Source: Streptomyces sp. NRRL S-87
GTDB lineage: Bacteria; Actinomycetota; Actinomycetes; Streptomycetales; Streptomycetaceae
Direction of reading: 5' to 3'
DNA: 13,315 nucleotides
NCBI RefSeq assembly: GCF_000719335.1
Contig: NZ_JOGB01000098.1
Span: 1-13,315 of the forward strand
Shown: piece by piece, positions 1 through 5,630 of the stretch
Numbering within the stretch: position 1 is the stretch's first letter
Layout: each line of letters begins with the position of its first letter
Notes under the pieces: model-generated
The model's database searches: none
Seen by the model: only the letters and a program-made list of their open reading frames with translations
Told to the model about the DNA's origin: nothing
Position numbers and translations under genes: made by a program

Positions 1-21
1 CACCCCACCCCACCCCACCCC
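1..21 (-). repeat. G4T tandem tract (G-quadruplex motif)
   Basis: The plus strand reads four ACCCC units in a row, so the minus strand carries four runs of four G separated by single T. This is a canonical sequence for a very stable parallel G-quadruplex. It starts five bases past the stop codon of the thioesterase gene, on that gene's sense strand, so it would be in its mRNA 3' end. It may continue to the left of the window. Seen directly; a function in termination or mRNA stability is inference. Confidence 0.75.
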
Positions 22-26
22 AGGGC

Positions 27-827
27 TCACCCCCGAGGCGTGACGAACAGACTCTGCGCCCCCCGCCCGATCGGCCCCTTCTCGTCGTGCAGCGAGGAGT
101 CCGCGAGCCCGATGCCCGCCGGATCCACGCTCGTGCGCGCGGACACGCACACCCACTCCCCGACCGGGTAGCGGTGCAGGTGCACCGTCAGGTCCGGATT
201 GACGAACACCCACCGCTCGAAGTCCAGGGTGTTGCTGATCCCGTTCCCCGAGTCCGCCGCGACCAGCACCCGGTCCAGCGGCCGCGGCTCGTCCCCGGCC
301 ACCAGCGGCACACGCATCCGCATCCAGCACGTACCCGGCCCCAGCCGGGTCCAGGCACCCTCGGTGAACCGGCTCTCCATCGCCGTGTGGTAGCCCACGT
401 CCCACGGGACGCCGAAGAACGGGGTCTCCCCCACCTCCCCCGGCGGCGCCACCCTCGGCCCCTCCGCCACGGCCGGCCCGGGCTCACCCGCCACCCGGAC
501 CCGCAGCGCCCGCGCGGTCATGACGGGCCCGTCCGCACCCTCGGGGACCAGCTCCGCCGCCACGAGCTCGGTGCCGCGCCCGGCCCGCACCACCTCTGTG
601 ACCACCCGCAGCGGCCCGATCGGCACCGGTCGCAGGATCTCGTACGTCACCCGGGCCAGCCGCATGTCCTCGCGGGCCCCGGTGCGCTCCTCGATCTCCC
701 GCCCCAGCAGCGCCGCCGGCGGCCCCGCGTGCTGCGCCCGCGCGTCCCACGGCCCGCGCGTGAACTCCGAGGCCCGGTAACGCCCGTCCCCGACCCGCTC
801 GTAGAACCCTTCGATCACCTCACCCAT
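27..827 (-). CDS. Thioesterase family protein (double hot-dog acyl-CoA thioesterase-like)
   Basis: A 266-residue cytoplasmic protein without signal peptide or membrane helix. Residues 25-41 (GPWDARAQHAGPPAALL) match the first hot-dog helix of TesB/4HBT_3-type acyl-CoA thioesterases. Residues 192-203 (DSGNGISNTLDF) and the C-terminal ADSSLHDEKGPIGRG region belong to the second hot dog. The length fits tandem hot-dog enzymes. Such proteins hydrolyse acyl-CoA thioesters in lipid or polyketide metabolism; the substrate here cannot be told. The ATG at 827 is chosen because the homology starts close to it. It has no Shine-Dalgarno, but a TAGCCT hexamer ends six bases upstream, so a leaderless transcript is plausible. 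It lies 38 bases downstream of the lysE-like stop on the same strand and could also be co-transcribed with it. Family fairly sure, reaction specificity unknown. Confidence 0.85.
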   Translation of the reverse strand: MGEVIEGFYERVGDGRYRASEFTRGPWDARAQHAGPPAALLGREIEERTGAREDMRLARVTYEILRPVPIGPLRVVTEVVRAGRGTELVAAELVPEGADGPVMTARALRVRVAGEPGPAVAEGPRVAPPGEVGETPFFGVPWDVGYHTAMESRFTEGAWTRLGPGTCWMRMRVPLVAGDEPRPLDRVLVAADSGNGISNTLDFERWVFVNPDLTVHLHRYPVGEWVCVSARTSVDPAGIGLADSSLHDEKGPIGRGAQSLFVTPRG

Positions 828-833
828 CCCCGC

Positions 834-850
834 AGGCTACCGACCGGTAG
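834..850 (-). promoter_or_regulatory. Candidate promoter/operator of the thioesterase gene
   Basis: On the minus strand a TAGCCT (-10-like, 839-834) is followed by six bases and the ATG. It overlaps a perfect inverted repeat, CTACCG-AC-CGGTAG (837-850). A dyad overlapping the -10 is typical of a repressor operator, but it could also be a small hairpin between two co-transcribed genes. No convincing -35 was found (TGGCCG at a 17-bp spacing matches three of six). Inference from pattern only. Confidence 0.3.
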
Positions 851-865
851 GACCGACGGCCAGGG

Positions 866-1474
866 TCAGCGGGCGAGCCCCAGGGTGATGCCGAGGCCGA
901 CGAGGACGGAGCCGATGGCGCGGTTGAGGGCCTTCTGGGCCTTGAGCATGCGGTCGCGCAGGGCAGTGGTGGAGAAGAAGAGGGCGACGGCAGAGAACCA
1001 CGCCACGTGCGCCAGCGACATGAACAGGCCGTAGCCGGCCTGCTGCCACACCGGCGTGTCCGGGCCGACGACCTGGGTGAAGGTGGAGACGACGAACAGG
1101 GTGGTCTTGGGGTTGAGGACGTTGGTCAGGAAGCCCGTGCGCAGCGCGCCGAGGGGCGTCAGGCCCGGCTCCTCTGTCAGGTCGACCGCGAGGTCGGCGC
1201 GGGCACGAATGGTGCGGATGCCGACGTAGACGAGGTAGGCGGCGCCCGCGAGCTTGATCGCGGTGAACAGGGCGGTGGAGGAGGCGATCAGCAGCCCCAC
1301 GCCCAGCATCGTGTACGTGACGTGGACCAGGACGCCCGCACCGACGCCCGCGGCCGCGAAGAGGCCGGTGGTGCGCCCGTACAGGTAGCCGTTGCGGACG
1401 ACCATGGCGAAGTCGGCGCCCGGACTGATGACGGCGAGGACGGTGATGACGGCTACGGCGATCAACTCGGTCAT
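866..1474 (-). CDS. LysE/RhtB family amino-acid exporter
   Basis: A 202-residue polytopic inner-membrane protein of typical LysE-superfamily length. Family marks are ISPGADFAMVVRN (residues 16-28) in and after the first helix and the NVLNPKT motif (118-124) before a later helix. Helices are visible near 1-20, 38-62, 66-90, 112-135, 148-168 and 184-202. Members export amino acids such as lysine, homoserine or threonine by proton antiport; the substrate cannot be read from sequence. The frame stays open far upstream, but the family start is the ATG at 1474. It has a good AAGGA (1486-1482) seven bases before it, and residues upstream of it show no exporter character. It is divergent from the GNAT gene at 1574 and precedes the thioesterase gene by 38 bases on the same strand. 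Confidence 0.9.
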   Translation of the reverse strand: MTELIAVAVITVLAVISPGADFAMVVRNGYLYGRTTGLFAAAGVGAGVLVHVTYTMLGVGLLIASSTALFTAIKLAGAAYLVYVGIRTIRARADLAVDLTEEPGLTPLGALRTGFLTNVLNPKTTLFVVSTFTQVVGPDTPVWQQAGYGLFMSLAHVAWFSAVALFFSTTALRDRMLKAQKALNRAIGSVLVGLGITLGLAR

Positions 1475-1573
1475 GTGCCGATCCTTGCCGAGGGCGGCAG
1501 GAGGATCAACGGATCCGCGGGACAACCGGCCCCTGACCGCGGGGATTTCCCCGACGCGTGCCGATACTGGGGC
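1475..1573. promoter_or_regulatory. Divergent promoter region lysE-like / GNAT
   Basis: This 99-bp space separates two divergent genes. It holds a perfect inverted repeat CGGGGA-TT-TCCCCG (1540-1553), a candidate operator for a shared regulator. A GATACT (1563-1568) lies five bases before the GTG of the acetyltransferase gene and would give a leaderless message. No clear -35 at standard spacing was found. The dyad and hexamer are seen; the roles are inferred. Confidence 0.4.
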
Positions 1574-2290
1574 GTGATCACGCTTCGGGAGTTCGACATC
1601 CGGCAGGAGGGCGGCCTGCTGCTGGGATGGGTCCGCTCGCGCGCCGAGCTGGTCGTCTGGGCAGGCAACACCTTCGCTTGGCCGCTCGACGACGCCCAGC
1701 TCGCCGGGTACGCCGCCGACGCCTCCCTGAGCAAGTACACGGCGGTGGAACGGGCGGGCGGGACGGCGGTGGGGCACGTGTCGCTGCGCCTCCACGAGGA
1801 CGGCAGCGGCGCCCGGCTCGGACGCGTGCTGATCGACCCCGCCGCGCGCGGACGGGGGCTGGCCCGGGCGATGCTCGCCGAGACGCTCCGGCACGCCTTC
1901 GACGACCTGCACGCCGCTTCGGTCGACCTCGGCGTCTTCCGGCACAACAGGACGGCGCTGAACCTCTACGAGAGCCTGGGCTTCCGGGTCGAGAACGTGC
2001 TGGAGGACGTCGAGGAGGTGGACGGGGAACGGTGGACCGCACTGCAGATGCGGCTACCGGCGCCGGGCACCCACACCAGCACCAGCCTCCCCCCAACCCA
2101 AACCCAAACCACCACCCAAACCACCACCCAAACCCAAACCACCACCCAAACCACCACCCAAACCCAAACCACCACCCAAACCACCACCCAAACCCACACC
2201 CAAACCCACACCCCACCCCAACCCCAACCCCAACCCCGACCCCACACCGGCCCCCCACGACCCGAGCCAGCCGGCCCCGCCACCGGGTGA
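1574..2290 (+). CDS. GNAT family N-acetyltransferase with repeat-derived Thr/Gln/Pro tail
   Basis: A 238-residue protein. Residues 1-160 form a GNAT domain: the acetyl-CoA binding loop is DPAARGRGLARAML (88-101), followed by the conserved end NRTALNLYESLGFRVE (125-140). Such enzymes move an acetyl group from acetyl-CoA to an amine; the acceptor is unknown. The GTG at 1574 is chosen because family similarity begins immediately (ITLREFD), although the frame is open much further upstream. There is no Shine-Dalgarno, and a -10-like GATACT sits five bases upstream, suggesting leaderless expression. Residues 163-238 are low complexity, Thr-Gln then Pro-Gln. They are encoded by a 30-bp tandem repeat and C4A2-type tracts, with about 14 Gln codons all CAA, which is unusual in such a GC-rich genome. 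The tail looks like a repeat expansion that moved the stop codon downstream. Confidence 0.85.
   Translation: MITLREFDIRQEGGLLLGWVRSRAELVVWAGNTFAWPLDDAQLAGYAADASLSKYTAVERAGGTAVGHVSLRLHEDGSGARLGRVLIDPAARGRGLARAMLAETLRHAFDDLHAASVDLGVFRHNRTALNLYESLGFRVENVLEDVEEVDGERWTALQMRLPAPGTHTSTSLPPTQTQTTTQTTTQTQTTTQTTTQTQTTTQTTTQTHTQTHTPPQPQPQPRPHTGPPRPEPAGPATG
2101..2190 (+). repeat. Three perfect copies of a 30-bp tandem repeat inside the GNAT 3' end
   Basis: Copies at 2101-2130, 2131-2160 and 2161-2190 are identical. Each is built of one AACCC-type half unit and two AAACCACCACCC-type 12-mers, so the plus strand has only A and C. Thirty bases keep the reading frame and add ten residues (Thr/Gln) per copy, so copy number can change without a frameshift. 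The minus strand is G/T only (GGGTTT and GGTGGTGGG runs) and G-quadruplex prone. Perfect identity implies recent expansion. Confidence 0.9.
2211..2243 (-). repeat. Six G4 runs, telomere-like GGGGTT tract (G-quadruplex motif)
   Basis: The plus strand has six CCCC runs (2211-2214, 2216-2219, 2222-2225, 2228-2231, 2234-2237, 2240-2243) separated by A, AA or GA. The minus strand therefore reads GGGGTT repeats, resembling a ciliate telomere repeat and able to form a G-quadruplex, with an i-motif opposite. It encodes the Pro-Gln end of the acetyltransferase tail. Resemblance to telomere repeats is compositional only. Confidence 0.75.
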
Positions 2291-2323
2291 CAATGGGGGG
2301 TCGCCCCGTACAGGAGTCCCGCC

Positions 2324-3172
2324 ATGTCCCACCCGTCCGCCCCCGCCGAACTGCAGGCCGACTGCGCGAACTGCTTCGGGCTGTGCTGCGTCGCGCTGCC
2401 CTTCGCCGCCTCCGCCGACTTCGCGCGGAACAAGGACGCCGGGACGCCCTGCTCGAACCTCCAGGACGACTACCGCTGCGGGATCCACACCCGGCTGCGC
2501 GAGACCGGGTGGCGCGGCTGCACCGTCTTCGACTGCTTCGGGGCCGGGCAGAAGGTCTCGCAGGTCACCTTCGGGGGCCGGGACTGGCGCCGGCACCCCG
2601 AGACCTCACGGCAGATGTTCGAGGTCTTCCCGATCATGCGCCAGCTGCACGAGCTGCTCCGGTACGCGACCGAGGCCCTCTCCCTGCCCGCCGCCCGCCC
2701 CGCCCACGCCGGGCTGCGCCGCGCCCTGACGAAGGTCGAGGACCTCACCCGCGCCGACGCCGCCACCGTGGCCGGCACCGACGTGGGCGCCCTGCGCACG
2801 GAGGTCAACGCGCTGCTGCTCGAGGCGAGCGAGCTGGTGCGGGCGAAGGTGCCGGGCCGCCGGCGGCGCAACCACCGGGGCGCCGACCTGATGGGCGCCC
2901 GGCTGGCCGGGGCCGACCTGCGCGGCGCGAACCTGCGCGGGGCCTACCTCATCGCCGCCGACCTCACGAAGGCGGACCTGCGCACGGCGGACCTGATCGG
3001 CGCCGACCTGCGCGACGCCGACCTCTCCGGCGCGGACCTGACCGGCAGCATCTTCCTCACCCAACCCCAGCTGAACGCGGCCCGCGGCGACGCCGCCACC
3101 CGCATCCCGGACGCCCTGACCCGCCCCGCCCACTGGACCACCGGCCGAGCCGCCCGCCCGACGGCGGGCTGA
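2324..3172 (+). CDS. Cys-rich (YkgJ-like) domain fused to pentapeptide repeats
   Basis: A 282-residue soluble protein. Residues 14-71 hold eight cysteines (14, 17, 21, 22, 43, 52, 66, 71) beginning CANCFGLCC, followed by CGIHTRLRETGWRGC and FDCFGAGQKV. This resembles the metal-chelating YkgJ pattern (CxxC-G-xCC ... C). Residues 90-180 are a helical linker. Residues 186-245 are about twelve pentapeptide repeats of the A(D/N)LxG type, which fold as a right-handed quadrilateral beta-helix. Pentapeptide proteins can mimic DNA (fluoroquinolone-resistance Qnr/MfpA), but no activity should be assigned here. The ATG at 2324 has AGGAG at 2312-2316, seven bases upstream. It starts 33 bases after the acetyltransferase stop, so read-through is possible. 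The fusion is recognised by motif; metal binding is inference. Confidence 0.85.
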   Translation: MSHPSAPAELQADCANCFGLCCVALPFAASADFARNKDAGTPCSNLQDDYRCGIHTRLRETGWRGCTVFDCFGAGQKVSQVTFGGRDWRRHPETSRQMFEVFPIMRQLHELLRYATEALSLPAARPAHAGLRRALTKVEDLTRADAATVAGTDVGALRTEVNALLLEASELVRAKVPGRRRRNHRGADLMGARLAGADLRGANLRGAYLIAADLTKADLRTADLIGADLRDADLSGADLTGSIFLTQPQLNAARGDAATRIPDALTRPAHWTTGRAARPTAG

Positions 3173-3302
3173 CCCCTCCCAGGGGACCGCCCGCAGAGCC
3201 GACCGGACCGCCCGAACCGCTCACCGAACCGCCCGAACCGCCCCAGCCCCCCTCGCCGGACCGGCCCGGGCCGGATCAGACCGGACCGCCCCCCCCGTCA
3301 CA
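3173..3302. other. Convergent intergenic region with GC-rich repeats and palindrome
   Basis: This 130-bp gap lies between two convergent genes. The left half repeats GACCGCCCG and GAACCGCCC imperfectly (about 3186-3245). A perfect 14-bp palindrome CCGGCCCGGGCCGG sits at 3261-3274 and could act as a bidirectional terminator stem, though it has no T tract. No gene is seen. Confidence 0.5.
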
Positions 3303-4484
3303 TCACAGCCCCACCCCCACCCCCACCCCCTCCAGGAACCCCCGTACCTCCGCCGCGTACGCCTCCGGGGCCGTGGCCCGTACCGTGTGGCCGGCCGGCA
3401 GCTCCGCCAGCCGCGTTCCGGGCCGCCTGCGCACCATCTCCCCCGCATGGTCCGCGCCCAGCACGCCGCTGCGGGTGCCCCGCACCAGCAGGGCCGGGCA
3501 GTCCGAGCCCGTCCAGTCGGCCCACCACGCCCCGTTCATCAGGCCCTGCGAAGCCACCATGTCCGCCGGCGCGAACGCCAGCCCCCAGCCGTCGGCGTAC
3601 TCGCGCACCGCGTCCGCCACGTACGGCGCCGAGCCCCCGAGCGCGGCCAGCAGCGCGTCCCGGGTCGGCGCCCGGTGCGGCCAGGCCAGGACGAAGGAGT
3701 TGTCGGCGTCGACCTCCGCACCGATGTCCTCCACGACCAGGGCGGCCACCAGGTCGGGCCGACGGGCGGCCAGCTGGTACGCGTTGACCCCGCCCAGCGA
3801 GTGGCCCAGCACCACCGCCGGCCCGGTCCCGAGGTGCTCCAGCAGGGCCGCGGCGTCGGCGACGTACCCCTCGCGCGCGTAGTCGGGGGCCCGGTCGGAG
3901 TGGCCGTGCCCGCGCTGGTCCGGCGCGATCAGCCGCCACTCCGGGCCGAGGTCCCGGGCCAGGCGGGCGAAGGACGCGGCCTCCTGGTAGTGGCCGTGCA
4001 GCGCCAGCACGGGCCGGCCGGTCCCGCCGAAGTCCACGTACGACAGCCGGCGCCCGTCGGCGAGGTGCAGTACGCCGCGCAGCGGACCGAGCCGCCCGAT
4101 CACGCGGCGACGCAGCAGCTGGTACTCGTCCCAGCGGCGCGGCAGCCGACCAGGCGGCCGCTCGCGCAGCGCCCAGCCCGGGCTGACCTCCTGGCCGCGC
4201 CGGAACTGGTCCCGGGTGAGGTCGAGCTCGACCCCGCCGGGCAGCCGGTTCCACATGTGGAAGCCCTGCTGCTCGCCGCCGAGGAACACCTTTCCCGCCA
4301 TCAGGTCGCCCCCGAACACGTCCTGCACCAGCAGCGCCGTGAGGTCGCAGTGCCCCCACGCGGGGTTCTCCGGGGTCCAGGGCGCACGCTCCACGTCGTC
4401 GGGGGAGCAGGTGTCCGCGGCGAAGGACGCGCGCAGCGCCGCCTCTAACTCGGTCAGGGTCCGGGGGCCCGGGATCGCGGTCAT
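3303..4484 (-). CDS. YunG-like domain fused to an alpha/beta hydrolase
   Basis: A 393-residue cytoplasmic protein. Residues 10-100 resemble the uncharacterised YunG family (CSPDDVERAPWTPENP, GHCDLTALLVQDVFGG, HMWNRLPGG, LDLTRDQF). Residues 145-386 are an alpha/beta hydrolase: oxyanion-hole LHGH (162-165), nucleophile elbow GHSLGG with Ser229, and late His366 in AGHTV. The acid is less clear: Asp253 (VVEDIG) is one candidate, and the usual Asp after the RGxxS strand is Gly here (RSG, 338-340). Members hydrolyse esters, amides, epoxides or C-C bonds; the substrate is unknown. The ATG at 4484 is chosen because the N-terminal domain begins there. There is no Shine-Dalgarno; CATGCT ends six bases upstream. 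The C-terminus runs into a Gly-Val repeat coded by a G5T tract. The two-domain fusion is the unusual point. Confidence 0.85.
   Translation of the reverse strand: MTAIPGPRTLTELEAALRASFAADTCSPDDVERAPWTPENPAWGHCDLTALLVQDVFGGDLMAGKVFLGGEQQGFHMWNRLPGGVELDLTRDQFRRGQEVSPGWALRERPPGRLPRRWDEYQLLRRRVIGRLGPLRGVLHLADGRRLSYVDFGGTGRPVLALHGHYQEAASFARLARDLGPEWRLIAPDQRGHGHSDRAPDYAREGYVADAAALLEHLGTGPAVVLGHSLGGVNAYQLAARRPDLVAALVVEDIGAEVDADNSFVLAWPHRAPTRDALLAALGGSAPYVADAVREYADGWGLAFAPADMVASQGLMNGAWWADWTGSDCPALLVRGTRSGVLGADHAGEMVRRRPGTRLAELPAGHTVRATAPEAYAAEVRGFLEGVGVGVGL
3309..3330 (-). repeat. G5T tract at the hydrolase 3' end (G-quadruplex motif)
   Basis: Four C runs on the plus strand (3309-3312, 3314-3318, 3320-3324, 3326-3330) separated by single A give four G runs on the coding strand of the hydrolase. 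They code the terminal Gly-Val repeat just before the stop. The mRNA could fold into a G-quadruplex at its 3' end. Confidence 0.75.
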
Positions 4485-4539
4485 GGGTGGAGCATGCCGC
4501 ACGGGTCGGACACCGCCCGACCACAGCCTCCCTGACGCC

Positions 4540-4670
4540 CCCTCACGGCCCCCCTCACGTGTTCCCCCCACGGCCCCCACACCCCTCACGTGCGCCCCCT
4601 CGCGGCCCCCCACACCCCCTCACGTGCGCCCCTCACGCCCCCTCACATGCGCCCCCGCACGCCGGGGGGC
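4540..4670. repeat. C-rich degenerate repeats with CCCTCACGTG cores
   Basis: CCCTCACGTG occurs exactly at 4552-4561, 4583-4592 and 4617-4626, with weaker copies (CCCCTCACGGCC before the first, CCCTCACATGCG after the third). Spacing is 31 and 34 bp, about three helical turns. Each core holds the palindrome CACGTG. This could be an array of regulator sites upstream of the hydrolase gene or simply slippage-derived low complexity. Confidence 0.6.
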
Positions 4671-4767
4671 GCCCCGGCTACCTCCGCGCGCCGGTCGCGC
4701 CACGGGTTACGGCCCCGGTGCATCGTTCCCCCGCACGGGCGACATCACTGCCCCGGCTCGCGCGTCA

Positions 4768-4796
4768 TTGCCCGGCGCCACCCCCCGTGGTACACA
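4768..4796 (+). promoter_or_regulatory. Candidate promoter for the T4SS-like operon
   Basis: TTGCCC (4768-4773) and TACACA (4791-4796) are separated by 17 bp. Each matches four of six positions of a vegetative actinobacterial promoter. Transcription would start near 4803, about 300 bases before the first start codon, placing the 11-bp repeat array in the untranslated leader. Pattern-based, weakly supported. Confidence 0.3.
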
Positions 4797-4876
4797 GAGT
4801 GATCATCCGGACTTTCGCACCCAACCGGCCCTGCCCCAGGTCAGGGCGCCACGGGTCGGCAATCGGGCCAGACCCG

Positions 4877-4988
4877 GGGAAGACCCCGGGACGACTCCGG
4901 GACGACTCCGGGACCACTCGGGGACGCCTCCGGGACGGCTCCGCACGGACTCCGGGAAAGGTACCGGGGAGGACTTCCGGGAGACTCC
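4877..4988 (+). repeat. Array of ten approx. 11-bp repeats (GGGACGACTCC)
   Basis: Seven consecutive 11-bp units run from 4877 to 4953 (starts 4877, 4888, 4899, 4910, 4921, 4932, 4943). Two are identical GGGACGACTCC and the others differ at one to three positions. Three looser units of 12, 13 and 10 bp follow to 4988. The period is close to one turn of DNA, so the same face is presented each time. Eleven is not a multiple of three, which argues against a coding repeat. Each unit has a GGA-N4-TCC half-dyad. It may be a multi-site operator, a bent-DNA element or a repetitive RNA leader. Confidence 0.85.
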
Positions 4989-5104
4989 GGGCAAAGAGAG
5001 CCGCCAAGTCGACCTACTACGGCGGTTTCATCAGCGAAGATAGAGCGTGACCCCTGCCGACGGGCACGGGCTGACGGAACTACCCAACAGGGGCGGTGAG
5101 TTAC

Positions 5105-5413
5105 ATGATCCTGGCGGCCGAAAAAGGCGACATCACCACCATCATCGGCGGAATCGCCCCGAACTGGGGCCCGTTCGGCAGTCTCGGCAACGAAGCGAAG
5201 GTCATGATCGAGGTGGTCATGGCCGTGGCCATCCTCCTCTGCCTGGGCATCGCCATCTGGGGCGCCGCCAAACAGCGCATCGGCGCCACCGCGCTGCGCG
5301 ACACCTTCAGCGCCGAACAGGGCAAGGGCCTCATCGTGGCAGGCCTGACCGGCGTCTTCATCATCGGATCGCTGGGCACCCTGTTCACCATCGTGTACGG
5401 GATGGCGGTCTGA
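5105..5413 (+). CDS. Small two-helix membrane protein, possible VirB2-like pilin subunit
   Basis: A 102-residue protein with two hydrophobic helices (about 33-54 and 75-98). They are joined by a polar loop with basic residues (GAAKQRIGATALRDTFSAEQGKG, given as two parts: 53-66 and 67-75). The N-terminal 30 residues are amphipathic, with no clear signal-peptidase site. Size, two helices and position as first gene of a T4SS-like operon recall VirB2/TrbC pilins, but there is no decisive motif; this is inference. The ATG at 5105 is preferred, with GGTGAG four bases and GGGG eleven bases upstream. A GTG three codons earlier (5096) is in frame but sits only two bases after the G-rich run. A 217-base gap with a GC hairpin separates it from the next gene, so it may be expressed at a different level. 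Confidence 0.75.
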   Translation: MILAAEKGDITTIIGGIAPNWGPFGSLGNEAKVMIEVVMAVAILLCLGIAIWGAAKQRIGATALRDTFSAEQGKGLIVAGLTGVFIIGSLGTLFTIVYGMAV

Positions 5414-5428
5414 GCGCCCCCTAGCGGT

Positions 5429-5442
5429 CCGCGCCCGCGCGG
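5429..5442 (+). other. GC-rich inverted repeat after the first operon gene
   Basis: CCGCGC-CC-GCGCGG lies 16 bases after the stop of the small membrane protein. It would form a very stable stem (a few inner pairs must open), but has no T tract. It might slow transcription or protect the upstream message. The rest of the 217-base gap is C-rich and holds no gene I can support. Confidence 0.3.
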
Positions 5443-5630
5443 CCCGCGCCCCCTCCCGTACGCCACCCAGCCCGGCACCCGACCCGACCCCGACCCCCGC
5501 CCCCTTCCGCCTGCCCGTCCGCCCACTGGCTGAGGTTGCGTTTCCTGATGACGACTCACCACTCCGCGCCCATGCGGGAACCAGCACGGCTACCGTCGTA
5601 CGCCGACACGGCTGAGGGGGCGGGCGCGGC

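Larger units (their letters stand above)
4485..5104. other. 620-bp gene-free region upstream of the T4SS-like operon
   Basis: This space separates the divergent hydrolase from the six-gene operon. It contains C-rich CACGTG repeats (4540-4670), a candidate promoter (4768-4796), a phased 11-bp repeat array (4877-4988) and a leader up to the first start codon. Long open frames cross it, but they change character at each repeat block and lack a local start with a ribosome site, so I call no gene. It is the natural place for operon control. Confidence 0.7.

Noticed and set aside
1007..1573. Upstream extension of the first GNAT frame
   Set aside because: It is antisense to the LysE-like gene and is Asp/Gly/Gln-rich noise; GNAT similarity starts at 1574.
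1475..1945. N-terminal extension of the LysE-like frame upstream of 1474
   Set aside because: The extension overlaps the divergent acetyltransferase, lacks membrane character, and the ATG at 1474 has a good AAGGA and family-typical start.
2101..2243. A telomere or linear-replicon end, given GGGTTT and GGGGTT-like repeats
   Set aside because: Streptomyces telomeres are palindrome-rich with terminal proteins, not G/T repeats, and this tract is inside a coding frame.
1558..3882. A 774-codon plus-strand open frame crossing several genes
   Set aside because: It is Arg/Pro/His-rich, out of frame with the GNAT and pentapeptide domains, and runs antisense into the hydrolase; a GC-bias artefact.
4540..4988. 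CRISPR array
   Set aside because: Repeats are 10-13 bp or degenerate with no unique spacers of constant length and no cas genes.
4487..5050. Possible small protein ending in a plausible peptide just before the operon (AKSTYYGGFISEDRA)
   Set aside because: The end looks protein-like, but there is no start codon with a ribosome site nearby and the frame runs through the 11-bp array, whose period is not a multiple of three.
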